Positions 11,873 to 26,700 of a stretch of DNA of 64,000 bases are shown here, one piece after another; positions within the stretch are counted from its first letter, which is position 1, and every line of letters starts with the position of its first letter. The position numbers were made by a program, and so were the translations under genes. This stretch comes from Helopsaltes ochotensis (lineage: Eukaryota > Chordata > Aves > Passeriformes > Locustellidae). The notes below the pieces were generated by a model. That model had not been told where the DNA came from, did not search any database, and saw only the letters and a list, made by a program, of their open reading frames with translations. The stretch covers positions 1,831,793 through 1,895,792 of the forward strand of contig VXBM01000045.1 of the NCBI GenBank assembly GCA_013400155.1, read 5' to 3'.

Positions 11873-14800
11873 TAACACTACAGTAACCAAGAACTAAATT
11901 TGCATAGTTGTCTTCGCACTGCAACTTACACAGATGTGCTAGTTTTTGTACTTCAAAATAGCTATATACTTTTTAGTCTAAGTATTTTTCATTTTCCTCC
12001 GGCAAAATAAAGGGTAGTTTCTAAAGAAGGCAATATTTCTGTAAGAACTTTTTGTTGCTGGCAATACTGAAATGACAGCAAATGCAACAGATCTGTAACA
12101 CATCTCAGGGTACAAAGAGTTAATCTCCTTTCTTACAGATCATCTGTATCAGTCCAGATGCTGGGTTGGAAGGAAAAGTAACCCAAGTGCCTGTTCTACT
12201 ACAGCAGACTAAAGAATAAAAATATTTTTACATTCTGTGCTTATAAAATATTCTATTTGCTGTGTAGTACCAGTTATGTTTAGAACCTTCCTTCAAAGAT
12301 TTTGTTTTCATATTGAGAAAAATAGATCCATACACTCCTTGTTGAAAAACACCTCTGCCTAAATGTCTGACCTCTACTGTGAAAACTGATCCTTTGGTGT
12401 TGGTCTGCATCTTTATTGTGCCTTAAAACTTAAATGTTAAAATAAAACCAAGACAATAGAAATCACAGTAAAGCGCCACTTAAAGTCAATGTAAAGTGTA
12501 TAATCCTATGCAGTCCATTCTTCTATTATGCTGATGACAAGTTAATTTCGCTGATAAAAGGGAAACAAAAAGCAAGGAAGTAATCCTGTTTTACAGAATA
12601 TTATTCAAACAATAATAACTTCCTTTGCATAACACTTATTTCATTCCATCATTACTTCTATTATTACTACTATCTTAAGGTATGACAGATTGTGAAGGGT
12701 CAGAGATAATTTTTATCAATCAGCCTCCCTTTGTTTTTGGCAGGTTTAATCATGTCACTTGGAATGTAGCATGAGGGGCCTGATGAAATTGGAAAAGCAT
12801 GTGAAGATAAAAATCACTCTCAGATGAATTCAGACACTTCCTGCCACTCTGCAGATGCCACAGTGCTGCAAGCCACCCTCCCAGGAGAGATGATTCACCT
12901 GGAAGGAGGGCCAGGCTCTGCCAGATGTGTAGGAGGCTGCCTGAGACCCACATGCTAACACTGTCTCAATTGTATGAAGCATATGCTTTCAGTCAAGGGT
13001 GAAAAATGCAGGCACCAGCACATGCCAAAAGTCTTTCAAGCATGGCCCACCAGTCAGCCTGAAGCTTAATGCACTGATCCATCGAGTCAGCAGATGTGTG
13101 TCACCACAGTACAAGTTGAAGCTGGTTAAAGCTATAAAAGAGTGAAGTGACCTAATCCAGACATTCAAATCTCACAAAGAAAACCATATTGTTGTCACTT
13201 TGGGGGCCTTAATGTGGGACTTTAAGCACAAACACTGAAAGCCTTCTTGGAGTAAAAAGGTATGTTGCTGCGAAAACATAAATCCCAACCCTAAGCTACA
13301 CTTGTACTGATTTCAAGTTGATCTGATAAAAGCATAGCACGGCTTTCCTTTTTAGTACTGCACATACAAAAAAGAACATCTGCAGAATTTTATTGCTAGA
13401 GCCATAAATGCTCCTTATCCGCTTGGTTTGAGGCAGAAGTCCAAAAATACCTTGATAGAAAGTTTATTTGCAGAGTACCACGACGTACTTGGTAGAGCCA
13501 GTGAGTTCTACAGCATATTCTTCCACTCCTGGCTAAGTGCTGTCAGTGTCAGCTAGGAGTCCAGCTGTAGAACCTGGCTCCACAATGCCTGGGAACTCCT
13601 CCCTCCTTTCCATTTAATAATCATTTAGTGGGTACAGTATTTCCCGACACACTCAAAGTCAAAGCACACTTTACAATGAAAATATTCACCTTGTTCACAT
13701 GCAGAACAATTTGTTTAAAGAAACCAGATCTCCTTAGCACTCAGAGATCAACCCAACACTGGACGTGTGCAAACCCACTTCACTGTCAACACAATTGCTT
13801 CAAACAGCTTGTTCAGAGGTGGGTGATAAGATGTAGTTCTCACTGGGCAAACACAATTAGGCAAAGATTTTTCTTGAAGTCTTTTCTGTCTATCATCTGC
13901 AATCCAGTCTACAGATCTTTCTTAAGTATTCCTGTCTGTAACAGCCAGGTCTCTGGAAGAATACTGATGTTTCACAATGATCTCATTGTGCTTTGACATA
14001 GCTTTCCTGAGCTGTGGCCTGTGGCAAACACACACCTGCTCTATTTATGCCCAAGAGGCCAAAAAAACCACCAAAAAAACAACCCAACTTTAGATAATAT
14101 TCAAGTTCAAACAACAAGCAGGGTTCTTCTGCCTTAAGAAAAGGCCATCTTGCAATCCACTTCGCAAAACATGATAGCTGGTCATTTAAAGTTAACTCTT
14201 AGGAGCCACTGTAGATAAAGCTATGAAAAACTCATGCCAGCTTAAAGAGGGGAAACACCCAGAGTGTATCCAAAATTTTATCATGTCCCCCTCCATTTCT
14301 CCATTTACAAGTATTGATTATTACCACTGATTCATAGCAGGGGCTTCCCATAACCTAAGATCAGGACTAAGCCTGAGACTGTACCAAGAATCAAACATCT
14401 CCATCACAAAAAGGTCACAAAACCAAAATCTACATAAGTACAGGATGAAAGGCAACAACAGACACAGGGCACAGATGGCAATGCCAGGAACAGAAGCAAA
14501 ACACAAAAATAAAGTGAACATAAATACACACACACATATACTTGTGCCCCCTGTATTGATCCTATCAAGATAATGAAGATTTTTTTAAATTATGTTTATA
14601 AAAAAGGGTTTTAATTAATTGGGTTGGGTTTGGGGGTTCTTTCTTTTTCAGTTTTCTGATTTTTTCATTGTTGTGCTCACCTGGAAGTTACACTGGGCTA
14701 AAAAAGACTTCTGGCAACTACCCTTACACCAAATACCTTCTGCATGTCAGCTTTGCAATACTTTGCATCATCCATAGTCTTCATTAGCAAATTTGCCCTT

Positions 14801-15428
14801 TCACCTCAATAGCACCCATCTGACATTTCCATAGCTTCAGAGGATTTTCTTCCTCCACCAAAGCATGTTTTGGAGTGGTTTCAGGGCAAATTCTTTAATT
14901 CTGGTGCCGGAGCATAAGTGAGAAAAAAAAAGTAGCAGAGAACAGTTGAATGTTCCAAGAGAAAATGAAAACGACAAAAGTAGAGCTCCAGAACTTGGTA
15001 CCACAAGTTGATTTTTCACAACTTCTTTTCTCAAATCTTTTGTGAAAAGATTGCTGCATGCTAGTTTCCCTATTCAAAAAGCTTTTATTCCTCAGAGGAA
15101 TAAATAAGATGCTGTGACTCCTATGGAAGAATAATTAGACACTAAGAGAGGAAAGGAAGTAAAGGGTGCTCAAGACATCCCTGGTGGTGCTTGAAGGTTT
15201 TGTCTTTGGCTGTCAGGGTAAGACTGGACTCTGCAGGAGACAATACAACAGTATCAATACTCATGCAACATAAAAAAAGTGTAAACAGAGACAGGAAGGA
15301 AAAGACAGCAGAGAAACGACAGAACACAAAGAAATAGCAGGTATCAAGTCTAAGTCTAAGACAAACTATACCTCTGCACTACCTAAATACCACTGAAAGC
15401 TCACATAATAGCATTTGTTTTCAAGGTT
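11873..15428. other. Non-coding DNA, no gene recognised
   Basis: AT-rich sequence with A/C-rich tracts such as 14061-14079. The open frames (up to 122 codons at 13628-13996) carry no recognisable motif. A minus-strand acceptor and donor pair encloses only 17 bases at 14681-14697, which I take as chance. Confidence 0.6.
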
Positions 15429-15549
15429 TATATAAAACCATACATGCTGCCTCATATAAACCATATGAAACCATATTAAAACCCCATATAAAACCATATA
15501 TATAAAAAAACCCCACATAAAACCATATAAAGCCATGTAAAACCATATG
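15429..15549. repeat. Imperfect minisatellite, unit close to ATATAAAACCAT
   Basis: About nine copies of a 10-13-base unit built around ATAAAACCAT lie head to tail, with substitutions (ATGAAACCAT, ATAAAGCCAT) and A- or C-run expansions. The array is AT-rich and purine/cytosine biased on the + strand. No coding frame or known repeat family is associated with it. Confidence 0.8.
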
Positions 15550-18500
15550 TTACCTTCAGTATTAGCTAGGTAAAGTTAACTTATTATTCATAAGATATTG
15601 ATTGTTTTTCTGTACTATGCGCTGTAGGAACATTCACTGCTCATTTCCTTTTTGGGACTAATATGGAGAGAATAAACCAGAGCTCTTTGGGATTTACCAC
15701 TTCTTCCTCCTCAAGTGAGTGGACATGAGTGAGCACCACAGATGCATTGCTATGACCCTGCTATCAGCACATGCCCTTGAAGAGCTTAAGAAAATAAGAA
15801 ATTCTGCAGAACAACAAAAGTGTATAAATTGAGATATGCTCACACACTTTTTTTGACAAAAATAACTGTTATTAAAGAGTTAAGCCACTGTATGTGTGGG
15901 CGAACCACTTTTTGTAATTGCTATCTACCTACAGATCTTGAGAGAGATGTTGATCTTCTGAAATGAAGGGTGCAGACGCAAGTCTTTTTAAACCAATAAA
16001 AATACCAACATTTAAGTGGGTTTTTTTGCCATAGATCCTTTGTATGCAAATCACTCAGATCAGATAGAAAATTAAAGACTTCTCCTTGGACAAAACATTG
16101 TCATTTGAACTTGGGAAAATACATGGCTGCCAAAAGAAATCTAAACTGTATTTGACAAAGTTCTTCACTTTCCTATCACAATTTCGTTATATGATTTTTA
16201 TTTGCAATGTACACATATTTATATATAAAAAATAATACGTCTATCATTTCCCGGCTTCTTCAGAATCAACTATTCTGTAGCATTCTGTACTATATATCTA
16301 CCACCAAAATCCTCTAGCTCTGCAATGCAAGAAATCTCTCTCCATCCATCAGAAAAAAAAGTCCTTTCACAACTTCTCTCCTGCATCCCAGTCAAAACAT
16401 GGTGATGTGTGTACACAACTCTGCATTATTTCAGAGGGCTCTGAAATATCAAAAATCAGTATTTTTAAGGGCCTGTCCTACTTGTGGATGTAAACCACTA
16501 TTTCTACATGGCAATGGAACAGCTATATAGAAAGAGGTTAAAGACTGACATTAGACCCAACTGCTGCCAGTGTTGGAACCTCTCAGTGCTCGGTTTTCCA
16601 GAGCTTTCCTTCTGTAATGCCATATTCAATACAACATCAGTGTAATACATACACGTGTCATAGCTTACATTCAGCATGACCACACAGTACCCTGTTTTTG
16701 GGCTTGAATGTTTTCTTCCACAAGTAACCTCTGCTCACAAATGGTGCATCATGGAGGTCTGCACTCACAGAGGAGCAATACTTCTGAGGATGGAATTAGA
16801 GCACGAGTGTCAAGCAAACAACTGGTGGAATGACTCCTACAAAATAGCTCCTGGCCCACGGACTCCACATAAATGTTGGCTCATGTCAAAAGTGCATAGC
16901 AGTGCATGGGGCAGAGTGCTGACTCACACAGCAAGATTTCACAGAGCTCTGCAGACCTTTCTGCAGGTACCAGTTGAAGCCTGGAAGCAGTAATGTCACA
17001 TTTGCATTGAGTCTTCCTCATAGGGTTTAAGCGAGGACAAAACTATGCAAGGGTAGCTATGCCACTTCCCCAAAGCAAATCAGCCCCAAACTGGTTCAGG
17101 CAGTGCCAAATATCAAGGAGTATATTGGTATTCAAATTTAGATTTTATCTATGTATAACTGTGCAGAATTTTGTAACTTTGCTGTAAGTGGTCCTTCTAC
17201 ACGCCAGAACATAAAGTAGATTTGGCATCCTTGGATATAGACTGGTGCCTGCAGCTTGCAATTCCATGGTTTGCTTTGAAGCTTCAGCTTTTTCCCTTGC
17301 AGTGGTTTGACAATGGTCATGATTCAGCACATTCAACATGCTTAGACCAAGATGGCTTTTCCTTTATCATTTGGAACGGAAAGAAAACAACAATGACTTT
17401 TTTTAACCTTCTGTCACATCAATGGACCAGTTAAGATTTTACTGCCCTTGCACTCTTCCAAGGACACAAACTAATCCTTCCTTGCACTCCAAGAGGAGTG
17501 TTACAATCAGATACAAATACATCTAATTTTCCATCCAACCAGAACTACAAAAGTAGACAGATGATGGAGCAACACTTGTGCTTCCCAGGAATGTCAGACA
17601 GTATTCAAACAACACTCAGCAGAACCACCCTGAGGTGCTTTGCTCCATGTTGTTCCCAGCACCAGACAGGCGCCCAAATTAACTGTGATCCATTATTTCA
17701 TTGAATGTGACCATGAGGTCAGTGGGAGTTGTCAGGACCAGCCTTCCTACATCTGTGGAAGGAAATATTTCCTTTTCTTTAATACTTCTTATCTATCCTA
17801 CCTGTATACATAACATCTGTAACAGGTTCAATCTATTAATTAGAATATTTCTCTTAAAACCCACATTAACTTGCTGACTGGAATCTACTGACTTTCCAAA
17901 TACTTCACATGGTTCTCTTTAGATTTAGTGTGTGTCACTATTTAGATTTTTTTATTCCTGCACAATGATCTGGATGTGCTTTACAGTCTTCTGACAACAA
18001 TGCACTCCACATAGGATACACTCTCTCAGAGTGTGATTAATGACAAATTGATTTGTGTGCAAATTGTCTAGTACAGAATATCAGATTCTTTCTCTTCAAA
18101 CAGTCACAACTGCAAAGAAGATGAACATACTGCATATTTCAGAGAGGACCATGTATGCCATAGCACATAAGTTACATTAATTCCTACAAAAGAAGCTGTG
18201 ACCTCACAGGGTTATTTTAGGGGAACCTTCTACACTTGCAAATGCTAGGGATGCACTTAGGCCCAATATATATTCTAGTATTTTTAATAAATTATTTGCC
18301 TCCTTATATACATACTCATCCCTCAAAATGTCAAAATTACATTGTGGGCAATAAGAAACTGTTCTGCTGCCTTAGACATGCTCTTGTGACTAGAAAATCT
18401 GTGGAAAGAAACAACTCAGGGTGCAGATAATGGTTTGGGGACTTTTACAGTGGTCTTAGGATCAGTGTTTCAGTTTGACTTGAATTTCACTTAAGCCTTT

Positions 18501-20339
18501 CCAGTGTCCTTCATGACCCAAATGCAAACGGAGTCCTCACAGTTATGCTGGTCCCACAGCCAAGCAAGAAATCTCATCTTTGAGCAAAAAGTCATTTTTT
18601 CCTCATATACATGATGAGGTACAAGTTTTGAAGTCAAAGCATTATTAGAGAGAAGCCAAAATTGACTTCACTCCCTGCTGAATGCCGACCCTCCACGTAC
18701 ATTGAGCAACTGCTACAACTAAATGCAACCGGCCATAGTTGGCATGCCCTGATACTACATTTGTTCAAACAGATATTCCACATAGACTGATGCCAGAACT
18801 CACACGAGTTCCAACAGTGAAGGCTGTGAAACATCAGGTTGTGACAGCTGGCTTTAAAATAAAAACTGTCCAATGAAATATATGAAAACATAAACAAGGG
18901 GACTCTTGTTAGCCCAGGGAATTCAGTCATTTTCTCAAGGCTAGTTTTAAGTTGACGACATTTATCAAACGTATGCCTTTAATGCATACATAGTTCCACC
19001 TACTTATAAAGTGAGCAGTTGAGTACAAACTGAGGAGTACCTTCTGTGCAGAGAAATAAAAGATAGCATCTCTCAGCTTCCTCATTATTTTAACCACTAT
19101 AACCTGCAGAAAGCAAGAAAGAGGTCATCAAAATGCTGTGGCAGTGCTCCATTTTCATGCTGCCAATTCAGAAACAGGAACTTCAAGGTCAAAGTGTTCA
19201 CTGTATTTTGGCTTTTCTCACAGATATCTTCTTGCACAAACCAGAAAGCAGAAGAGATACAGTCATCTACAATTTCAGAACTACAAAAACCTAAGACGGC
19301 AATTAAGAGGTGCAATTTCTAGAAAGAGTTCACCTGCAGACAACCTAGAATGCAACTGCTTCTCTGATGCAGAAGGATCCACAAGTCCAGTTGCTTTCAC
19401 TCTAGAAACCTCTTCTATTCACTAGTAAGAAGACAGCAGATAGGTTGAAAGTTCCTGCCAGAGCAATCATGACTACAGTTGGAAAACCCATTACACTGCT
19501 TCAAGGCTCTTGAGGAAAAAGGGCTCTGGTTTTCCAAGGATCTCATTTCAGCCTGTGACATGAATCAGGTTCTTCCAGGGAATACCTACACATCATTTCT
19601 TAATTTTGAAGTATCTTCTTTGGTCTTTAATAATTCAGAATCACTTTAAAAGAAGGGCTCTAATTTCCATTAGATGTCAAAATTACTTTTAAATTTTTCT
19701 CTGCAATGTAATACTTCCTGCACCTTGTAAACCATTGAGTGCTGTAAAAATCCTCAAACAGGCTCTTTCCCTGGGGTGTAAAAGACCAAAAGAAAAAAAC
19801 CCCACCAAATACCCTTTCCTCTTAGAATGAATAATAATTGCAAAATGACATGCTTAGGCTTATGAAGAACAGTAGATTCAAGGGATAATTTTATATAAAT
19901 TACAGTATTTTTTCATGATTATTTTTGTCTAAAGGTAGAGCTCCTCTAGCAAGGAGAGGGATCATTAAAGGAAGAATTTAGAGAAAACTCTGCATAACTA
20001 CTTTTTCTGTCTTATATGCCGTTTTAAGCACTTATTTTTCCAGTCATGAAATGCCTATTTGATTTTTTTTAATGTGATATGCAAGAGTGCTTCTTCTTGC
20101 CTTACAGCATCATTCTAAATAAACCACCAAGCACTATTTGATTTTTCACCTCAAACAAGAAACATCTGCATCTCAGACTTCTTCAGCCTACCAAAAAAAA
20201 AACCCAATACATATCCTGCTAAAGTTGATCAAGAGAAATACTCATTACCTCCTGTCTTGTCCCATGCCAGTTATTGCTATTTCCCTACTGTCATCTCCTC
20301 CACTTACATTTTGAAAACAAATATCTACTTTAGGAGCTT
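15550..20339. other. Non-coding DNA, no gene recognised
   Basis: I see no gene, RNA or transposon. A GTCAGTGGGAGTTGTCAGG segment near 17718 may be one more eroded piece of the palindromic repeat group, but it is too short to call. Confidence 0.6.
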
Positions 20340-20356
20340 TTGTTGTTGTTGTTGTT
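20340..20356. repeat. (TTG)n microsatellite
   Basis: Five to six uninterrupted TTG units follow a T run. It is a short simple repeat with no other feature attached. Confidence 0.9.
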
Positions 20357-20660
20357 AGGTAATCTTGAGAGAAAAATTCATGAGGAATCTAAAAGGAAAA
20401 CCTATTCCTGGTGAGTTTTAACAAGGGTAAGTTACATAAACTCTCAGTTGGAAGCATATAAATGGTTTCGATTTTTGGAAGGAAACAAAGCCATTATGTC
20501 CTAGGAAACAGTTTACTGAATGAATTGATTGAAATTATGACCTTTTCATTAAGTGTTAAAATTTCTTCAATTATAAATCTTATTAGATTGCAAGCTCTGT
20601 TTTGAATACATAGTCCAGTATTACACCTGTATCCTGTAGGTACAACAATAGTCTACTGGA

Positions 20661-20702
20661 AAAGATACAGGTTATGGTTAGAAAGATACAGGTTATGATT
20701 CC
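20661..20702. repeat. 21-bp tandem duplication
   Basis: AAAGATACAGGTTATG begins both of two adjacent 21-base units, which agree at 18 of 21 positions. It is a simple local duplication in non-coding DNA. Confidence 0.8.
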
Positions 20703-23700
20703 TTCCTAGAGGAAAATGGGCCTGCAACTCTGACTGTTCCAGGGTATGAATAGGACAAATGGTCAGGGTTAGCTTATCCACGTAATTGGCTTGAGGGCAA
20801 ATGTTTTCTGTTTGGCCCAAGCCCACAACACGTTATTTTCACTGGCAATGTGAACTGCTCTGGACCTGTCGTAAGAGGGACTGAGGCAGGCTGTGGCTAA
20901 GCCCCTCCCTTTTGGGTGCTGAAGTCACCTGGAAAGGCACACAGCAGAGGACAGATGCAGTATTCCCTGAGCAATACTGCAGCCCACAGAAAGCCCTGTG
21001 TGAGACACCCAGGTGGTAAGAGCTGTCTTCAGAGCCCCCCTCTACATCTGCAAAAGATTTAGTCCGTGTCTGAAAAGCCTCCACTGCAATAAAGCATGGG
21101 ATGCAGCAATTCCTATCCCTGATTTACATCAATACAGCTTTGATGACAGTGAACATACTTGGGCTTCAAAACCGAATGCTTTGACACAAGATGTCTACTA
21201 GAAGCACTCAAACTTTATGTGTATTTTATGCTCCACCGTATACAGTGCATTCACCAAACAAGACACTTAGAAAACCTAGTTCAAAAAAGGCTTTTCTAAC
21301 TTTGTAATAACAATTACACCATAAAAATACACTTATGAGAGATGTTACAAACTGTAATAATTTCTTATATAATATTTGTTAATACATATTTTAGAATAGC
21401 CAATACTTTTATAAATATTTAAATTAAATCAGACATCACACAGTCCTTATATTTAATGCTTTGAACTGCAAAGCCATGGCATGATTTTGTCATTGTTACA
21501 GCAGAGTGAGTCTGGTATTACAGATCAAACATGGTATGTAGTCCAGATGTGTTAGCTGTCACTCTGTGAGTAAACATTTCTGATGGACAGTGTGTTAACA
21601 ACAGATTATTACTCATGATGTCACATGATGGTTACAAAGAGTTACCCTGAATGTCAGAGATAACACCAGTGAGAACTGCTGGTGGAAGTGATGCAGACTG
21701 GTATGTTTGCAGTCATTTCTGTCATGTGTGTCCCCCACTTACTCTTCAAGGGAGAATCAAATATGGTTTGAACAACTCCCATGGGGACTATGGTGGAAAC
21801 ACAAAGCTATTTAATCTGAGGGGCAGGACTCTTGCTGCATAACTATCAAGAATTATAAGCAATGCAATATTAAATTTAAATAATTAAATTAAACTTAAAT
21901 ATATGCAGGCTTGCCTGAAGTGCTAAGCACATTAATTTATTTCGTTGTTTATGTGCCCTTTTAAGAGGATACTTGCAGGGTGTCTTAGATTAACAGATGT
22001 TAAATGACAAAATGTTTATCAGTCCCTACAACAAAAGCAGTACGAGCAATAGTGTCTGCAATTTAAGCTTCTCTTTGCACAGGCAGACCTCAGTCGGCCA
22101 GAAGAGACTCTTGCAAGACACTGTCATCATTTATCTTCTACAAACACTCACCGATCAGCTTCCCTTCTGTCACAGGGAGAAGGGGTGTCCAACTGCTAAC
22201 ACAGTACTGTGCCTTTGTGTCCTTGGCACACCTCCAGAAAAACAGGATAGAGGGTTGAGACACAGCATGGAGATCTGCAAATTCCAGCAACTGTGCAGTG
22301 GGCACCTTGTGTCATGCCCCTACAGCCTGAACAAAGCCAGCTCTGCTAGACCTGTGCTGGTTTCACGTGGGAGTGAAGGCACCTTCAGTGCTGGGAGTGT
22401 CTGCACCTTGCTCCTCACATTGAGCCAGCGGCAGCAGAAGCTCTGCTGGCAGTGGCAAAGAACGTTTATAGTGACGGAAGTGCAAGGCATAGGTCAGTAG
22501 TCCTGGCAAGGCGTGAAAGGTGTTTTTTACAGGCTGGTTAGACCTCAGCTAATTGAGAACTGTTAGCAGAGATCCCTAAATTGTCCTCACAGCCCTGACT
22601 TCTGGCAGTTGAGCTGAATACAAGCCATTTCAAAGTACTTTTTCTTCCCCCCCACTTGCAAGGATATGACTGTTTTGAAACTCTGCTCCACTTGTCAGTC
22701 CTGACAACTGAAAATAACAGGCAGCATCTAATGTGCAATTATGTGCCTGCAAAGGACCAGGAGTCCCAAGGCTAGATGTGTTACACCATAGAGAATTACA
22801 GGTGATTATATAAAGAATTGCACATTCATATGCTAACAAGTATCATGAGACATGCATGAGAAGAGAAGATGACACTGGTTTATTTGCCTCACCCAAATCT
22901 GTCGCTATACAATGCAAAATCTGACTGGCAGGACATCGTGTCCTTGGGACCATCCAGCAGCTCAGACCCCTTAGGTCTGATGTAAGTTTACTTTACTCCC
23001 ATTTTTCTTCAACAACTCGCAGAAAGGATAGGTTGTGCATGAAATGTAAAAAATGCGAAATTTCAAGACACTTTCAGTATTATTGTACAAAAAACCCCCA
23101 CCAAACTCTAAAACATATCAAACATACCTCACTATTCCACCTGAGAAAACACAAACTCCCTACATGTTACAGACACACTTTTAAAATTTATTATGCTACT
23201 CTGTCACCTCAGGCTAATTTATACAGTATCAGTGCCTCCAACTGAATCACTGTCTTATGCCAATTGCAGATAGTTCATCCTCAATGCAACAATTGTAATT
23301 TTCAGATTTCTCTAAAATTGCAGAAAACTGCAGGATGCATAAAGTCCACTGCCTAACATACTGGGGTTTTATTTTATTCTTAAAAATGGCAGCAATGTAT
23401 GCTTCTGGTTGTGGAGGTGTGCCAGTAGTGCTACAATTAAGGTTGTGCTGTCACTTCAATTATAAACCTGATTTTTTGACGGTTTACTAAAACTCCAGAT
23501 TAAACAGAAAAGCTTGCTGCAGGCTGAAATGTTTTGTGTAAGATCCCAGCCAGGGGATAACTTGTTTCCAACATTCTGAAAAAATTAATCAGGTGCTTCA
23601 AATGTTAGAATTCAAATGTGCTTGAAGAAGCAAAATACTAAAAAAGAACATTTAGTTATGAATTCTCAGTGCAGAGCAAGTTGCTTCTCAGTCCCTATCA

Positions 23701-26700
23701 GAAATACTACGCAGAAGAATGTCTGCAGATCAGGCCAGTAGAGAAGATAAATGCAGAGAACAAAATCCCAAATGTTTGCGGGTGTTTTTTACTGTTTGGG
23801 TTTTTTTTTTTCTCTCTTTTTTTTTCCTTTTAAACAAGCAACAAGCAAGTGGGATTAGCTTGATCAGAAAGAGACTGATCTATGCAATTTTAAGGATGGA
23901 GGAAAGTCCACCTTTCAGAAATGAAAAGTAAGGCAAGGACCACAAAGACAACACAGGGTTCTCTCACTGGAGTGAGGGACGAGGCAGAGGTGTGACAGCT
24001 TTCACACATGCACATGGGATTGGGAGTGAGTGCCAACACCGCTCAGGTTAAATATAAACCAAAAATAATGCAGTGGAAGATGCACAAAGCTGAGTGTGGG
24101 CTGCAAAATTCAAGTGAATAGGCAGATTTAAAGTGACAAGATTATCTTGCTATGACTATCTGAAAACTGTGTCCGAATAATGCAGTTCTTTAAAGCCCTC
24201 CCTGTTAAATTCACATCCCTGCTCCTGACTGCAGTGAGAGCACACTGTCCCATGCTGAAGGCCATTAGTTAAACACAGAAATTGTATCATACATTGCACA
24301 GTCGTGGTTTCTCCATGCTGCCTTTGCTCTCTTCTACAAACAGTTCTTACAGAGAAGGGATATCTTTTGCCCTGAAAATTTATTCCTTGATCTATCATGC
24401 TGGCAAAGCTGGTGACACTGACACCTTTTTCCTATTCAAGTACTATAAAACACATTCATGCAATACAAACAGACCCTTGTTTCTGCATCTCCTGCAGTTT
24501 AGAAAGTTCCAGGTCCCACACATTCATTTTTGCCAAATTGGCAGTTGCTAGGAAGCAAAAGAAAAATGCTGGCAGTGGTTCTGTGGAACTGGGGAACATG
24601 CAGGCAGTTTTCCTGCAGCACAGGAAAACAGACAGGAATTCTCAAGTGACTTCTCGGGCTTGAGACATCCAGGGATGCCTACTAACAAGAAAAGCAAAGA
24701 AACTCCAAGGGATAATGGGAATGAGCTAAACAATAATAATGCAGGTTTTGTGATGATTTTAAATTTGACACTCGGATTTACTTACCTACAGTAGCTGAAG
24801 TATCTGTAGAGGCAGAGAAGTTACTTAAATACTAGCACCCTGCACATCTACACTGCACAGCAGAAACAAGCTTTTAAATAGAAAGCATTCAGCCTGAGCG
24901 GTAATATGGAGAGATAAATAGGAACTAATAACTTTAATTCAAGACTCCCTTAATATAGGAGAAACAGTTTAAAAACTGTTCAGAAAATAAAGTAATGCTG
25001 TACTGCTGCTACACTAACAGTAACATCTCTTTTTACAGAGTGTGAAGTGGGACCAAGCAGAGACTATTACAAACCTGCAAGGTTAAAGATATACCAATAA
25101 ATGGAGAGGTCAAAAACCTATTTTTACAGAGCACCATGCCTAGCTATTTATTGCTTTGTACTTTTGGGAGAGGGGGTTGTGAAAAAAAAAAATCTGATAC
25201 AAAGACACAAAATCAAGCAACTGTATCGACTGCTTTTCCAAAATATTCTTCTCATACAATAATGAAAAATTGTATGGGCAACTGCACTGGGGAGCAAATG
25301 AAGTGCAATGAGTTTCTGCCCATTGAAGCTCATTGCAGTGGATCACAGAGGTGAATTCTTTTAATTTAAAATATATGGCTCACACATAGAAAAAATATTC
25401 TAAGTTCACATTACATATGCTGTACATAATATACTTTTATCTTAGATCAGACCATACAGTAATTGATTATACCCAGTCCTCTACCAGCAGGAGCCTTCAT
25501 TCCAGCTGCTTGATTCTTGCAAGAAGGTCCATCAGGAGTCTCAAAAGCAACCATAAGCTTCACACTCTGCAACAGCTGAGATTTTGCTCAGGGTGTTTAA
25601 GGTCTGCAAAATTATTTTTCCCCCCGCTCCACTTCCTCCACAGTGCTCATTTATAGTAAAATAGGGAAAATGCTGTTGGCAAGAAGATATAAGAATGATT
25701 TCCTTCTCTTGCTACTTTGATGATTCCCCTTAGGGAACACAGAACAAAGAAAATCCACACTGGCGGTAGCGGGGAAGATCCAAAAGTCTTTTAGGGCAAA
25801 GGACACAGGTTGTGAAACAGCTCCCTTCTTCTGGATCTATTCAATACAATTCAATTGTCAACTCCATGCACCTCCTTTTATGTTGCTCCAGTGCCTGATG
25901 CCTCATGCAACAGGGCACCACACAACCTCTACTTCTGACAGACAACCACCTCCAAAAGCAGAGTGAACTACAGAAGACAGGAATTTTCTTTCTTCAACAA
26001 ACACCAATATTTTCTTAAATTCAGGGATGTTAGTAGAAATTCACTAAGAATTGCTGTCTCTAGTGAAACTTTACATTTCAACACTGCAAGCATTGAATAT
26101 CTTTCTTAATCCAGGCTTAAGTTGACAAAGTACGTACAAGTAATACAGGTCATTTTGCAAAAAGCAGCAGATATCTGAAGTGCATATTGTTTTCTTGTTA
26201 GTTCTTGACTAGAAGACACTGCCTAACACATAACACATGGCAAGCTCATCAGGAAAACAGAGTGATTCATCTTCAATCTCAGAGTTCTGTATTTGCCACA
26301 CTTCAGGAAATCTAAAGCCTGGAAGTTCAGGAAGACAGCCTGCTGGACTTTCAGCTCTGTGATCTGTACAGAGAAATACTCTACCACAGCTGACTTCTGA
26401 AACCTATGATTATTTACTAGACACACTGCACAGCAACGAGTCCCTTTCAAAAAGGGAAGAAAAAAAATAGTTTGATAATTATCAGCTATTTAATTTTGAG
26501 CACCAACACAACTCTCAATCAACATGCAGGAATGGCCAGGCTGGAGTGGATTATGCTGCGCAGTTGCTGATCCTTTCTGGTCCTCTGTGAGATACCCTGG
26601 GGTAATGTAAACTGGGTCTTCATAAGGTCAAAAATGGGCAAAGTATTTCTTAATTTTCAAAATCAAAGATGCCTGATCCAAAACTTTTCACAAGTTGCGA

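Noticed and set aside
14681..14697. 17-nt acceptor/donor pair on the minus strand
   Set aside because: Not a multiple of three and no other support; likely chance.
21997..22500. Longest open frame in the window, 167 codons, + strand
   Set aside because: No recognisable domain, no promoter or good splice sites at its ends. Length is near what chance gives in 64 kb of six frames.
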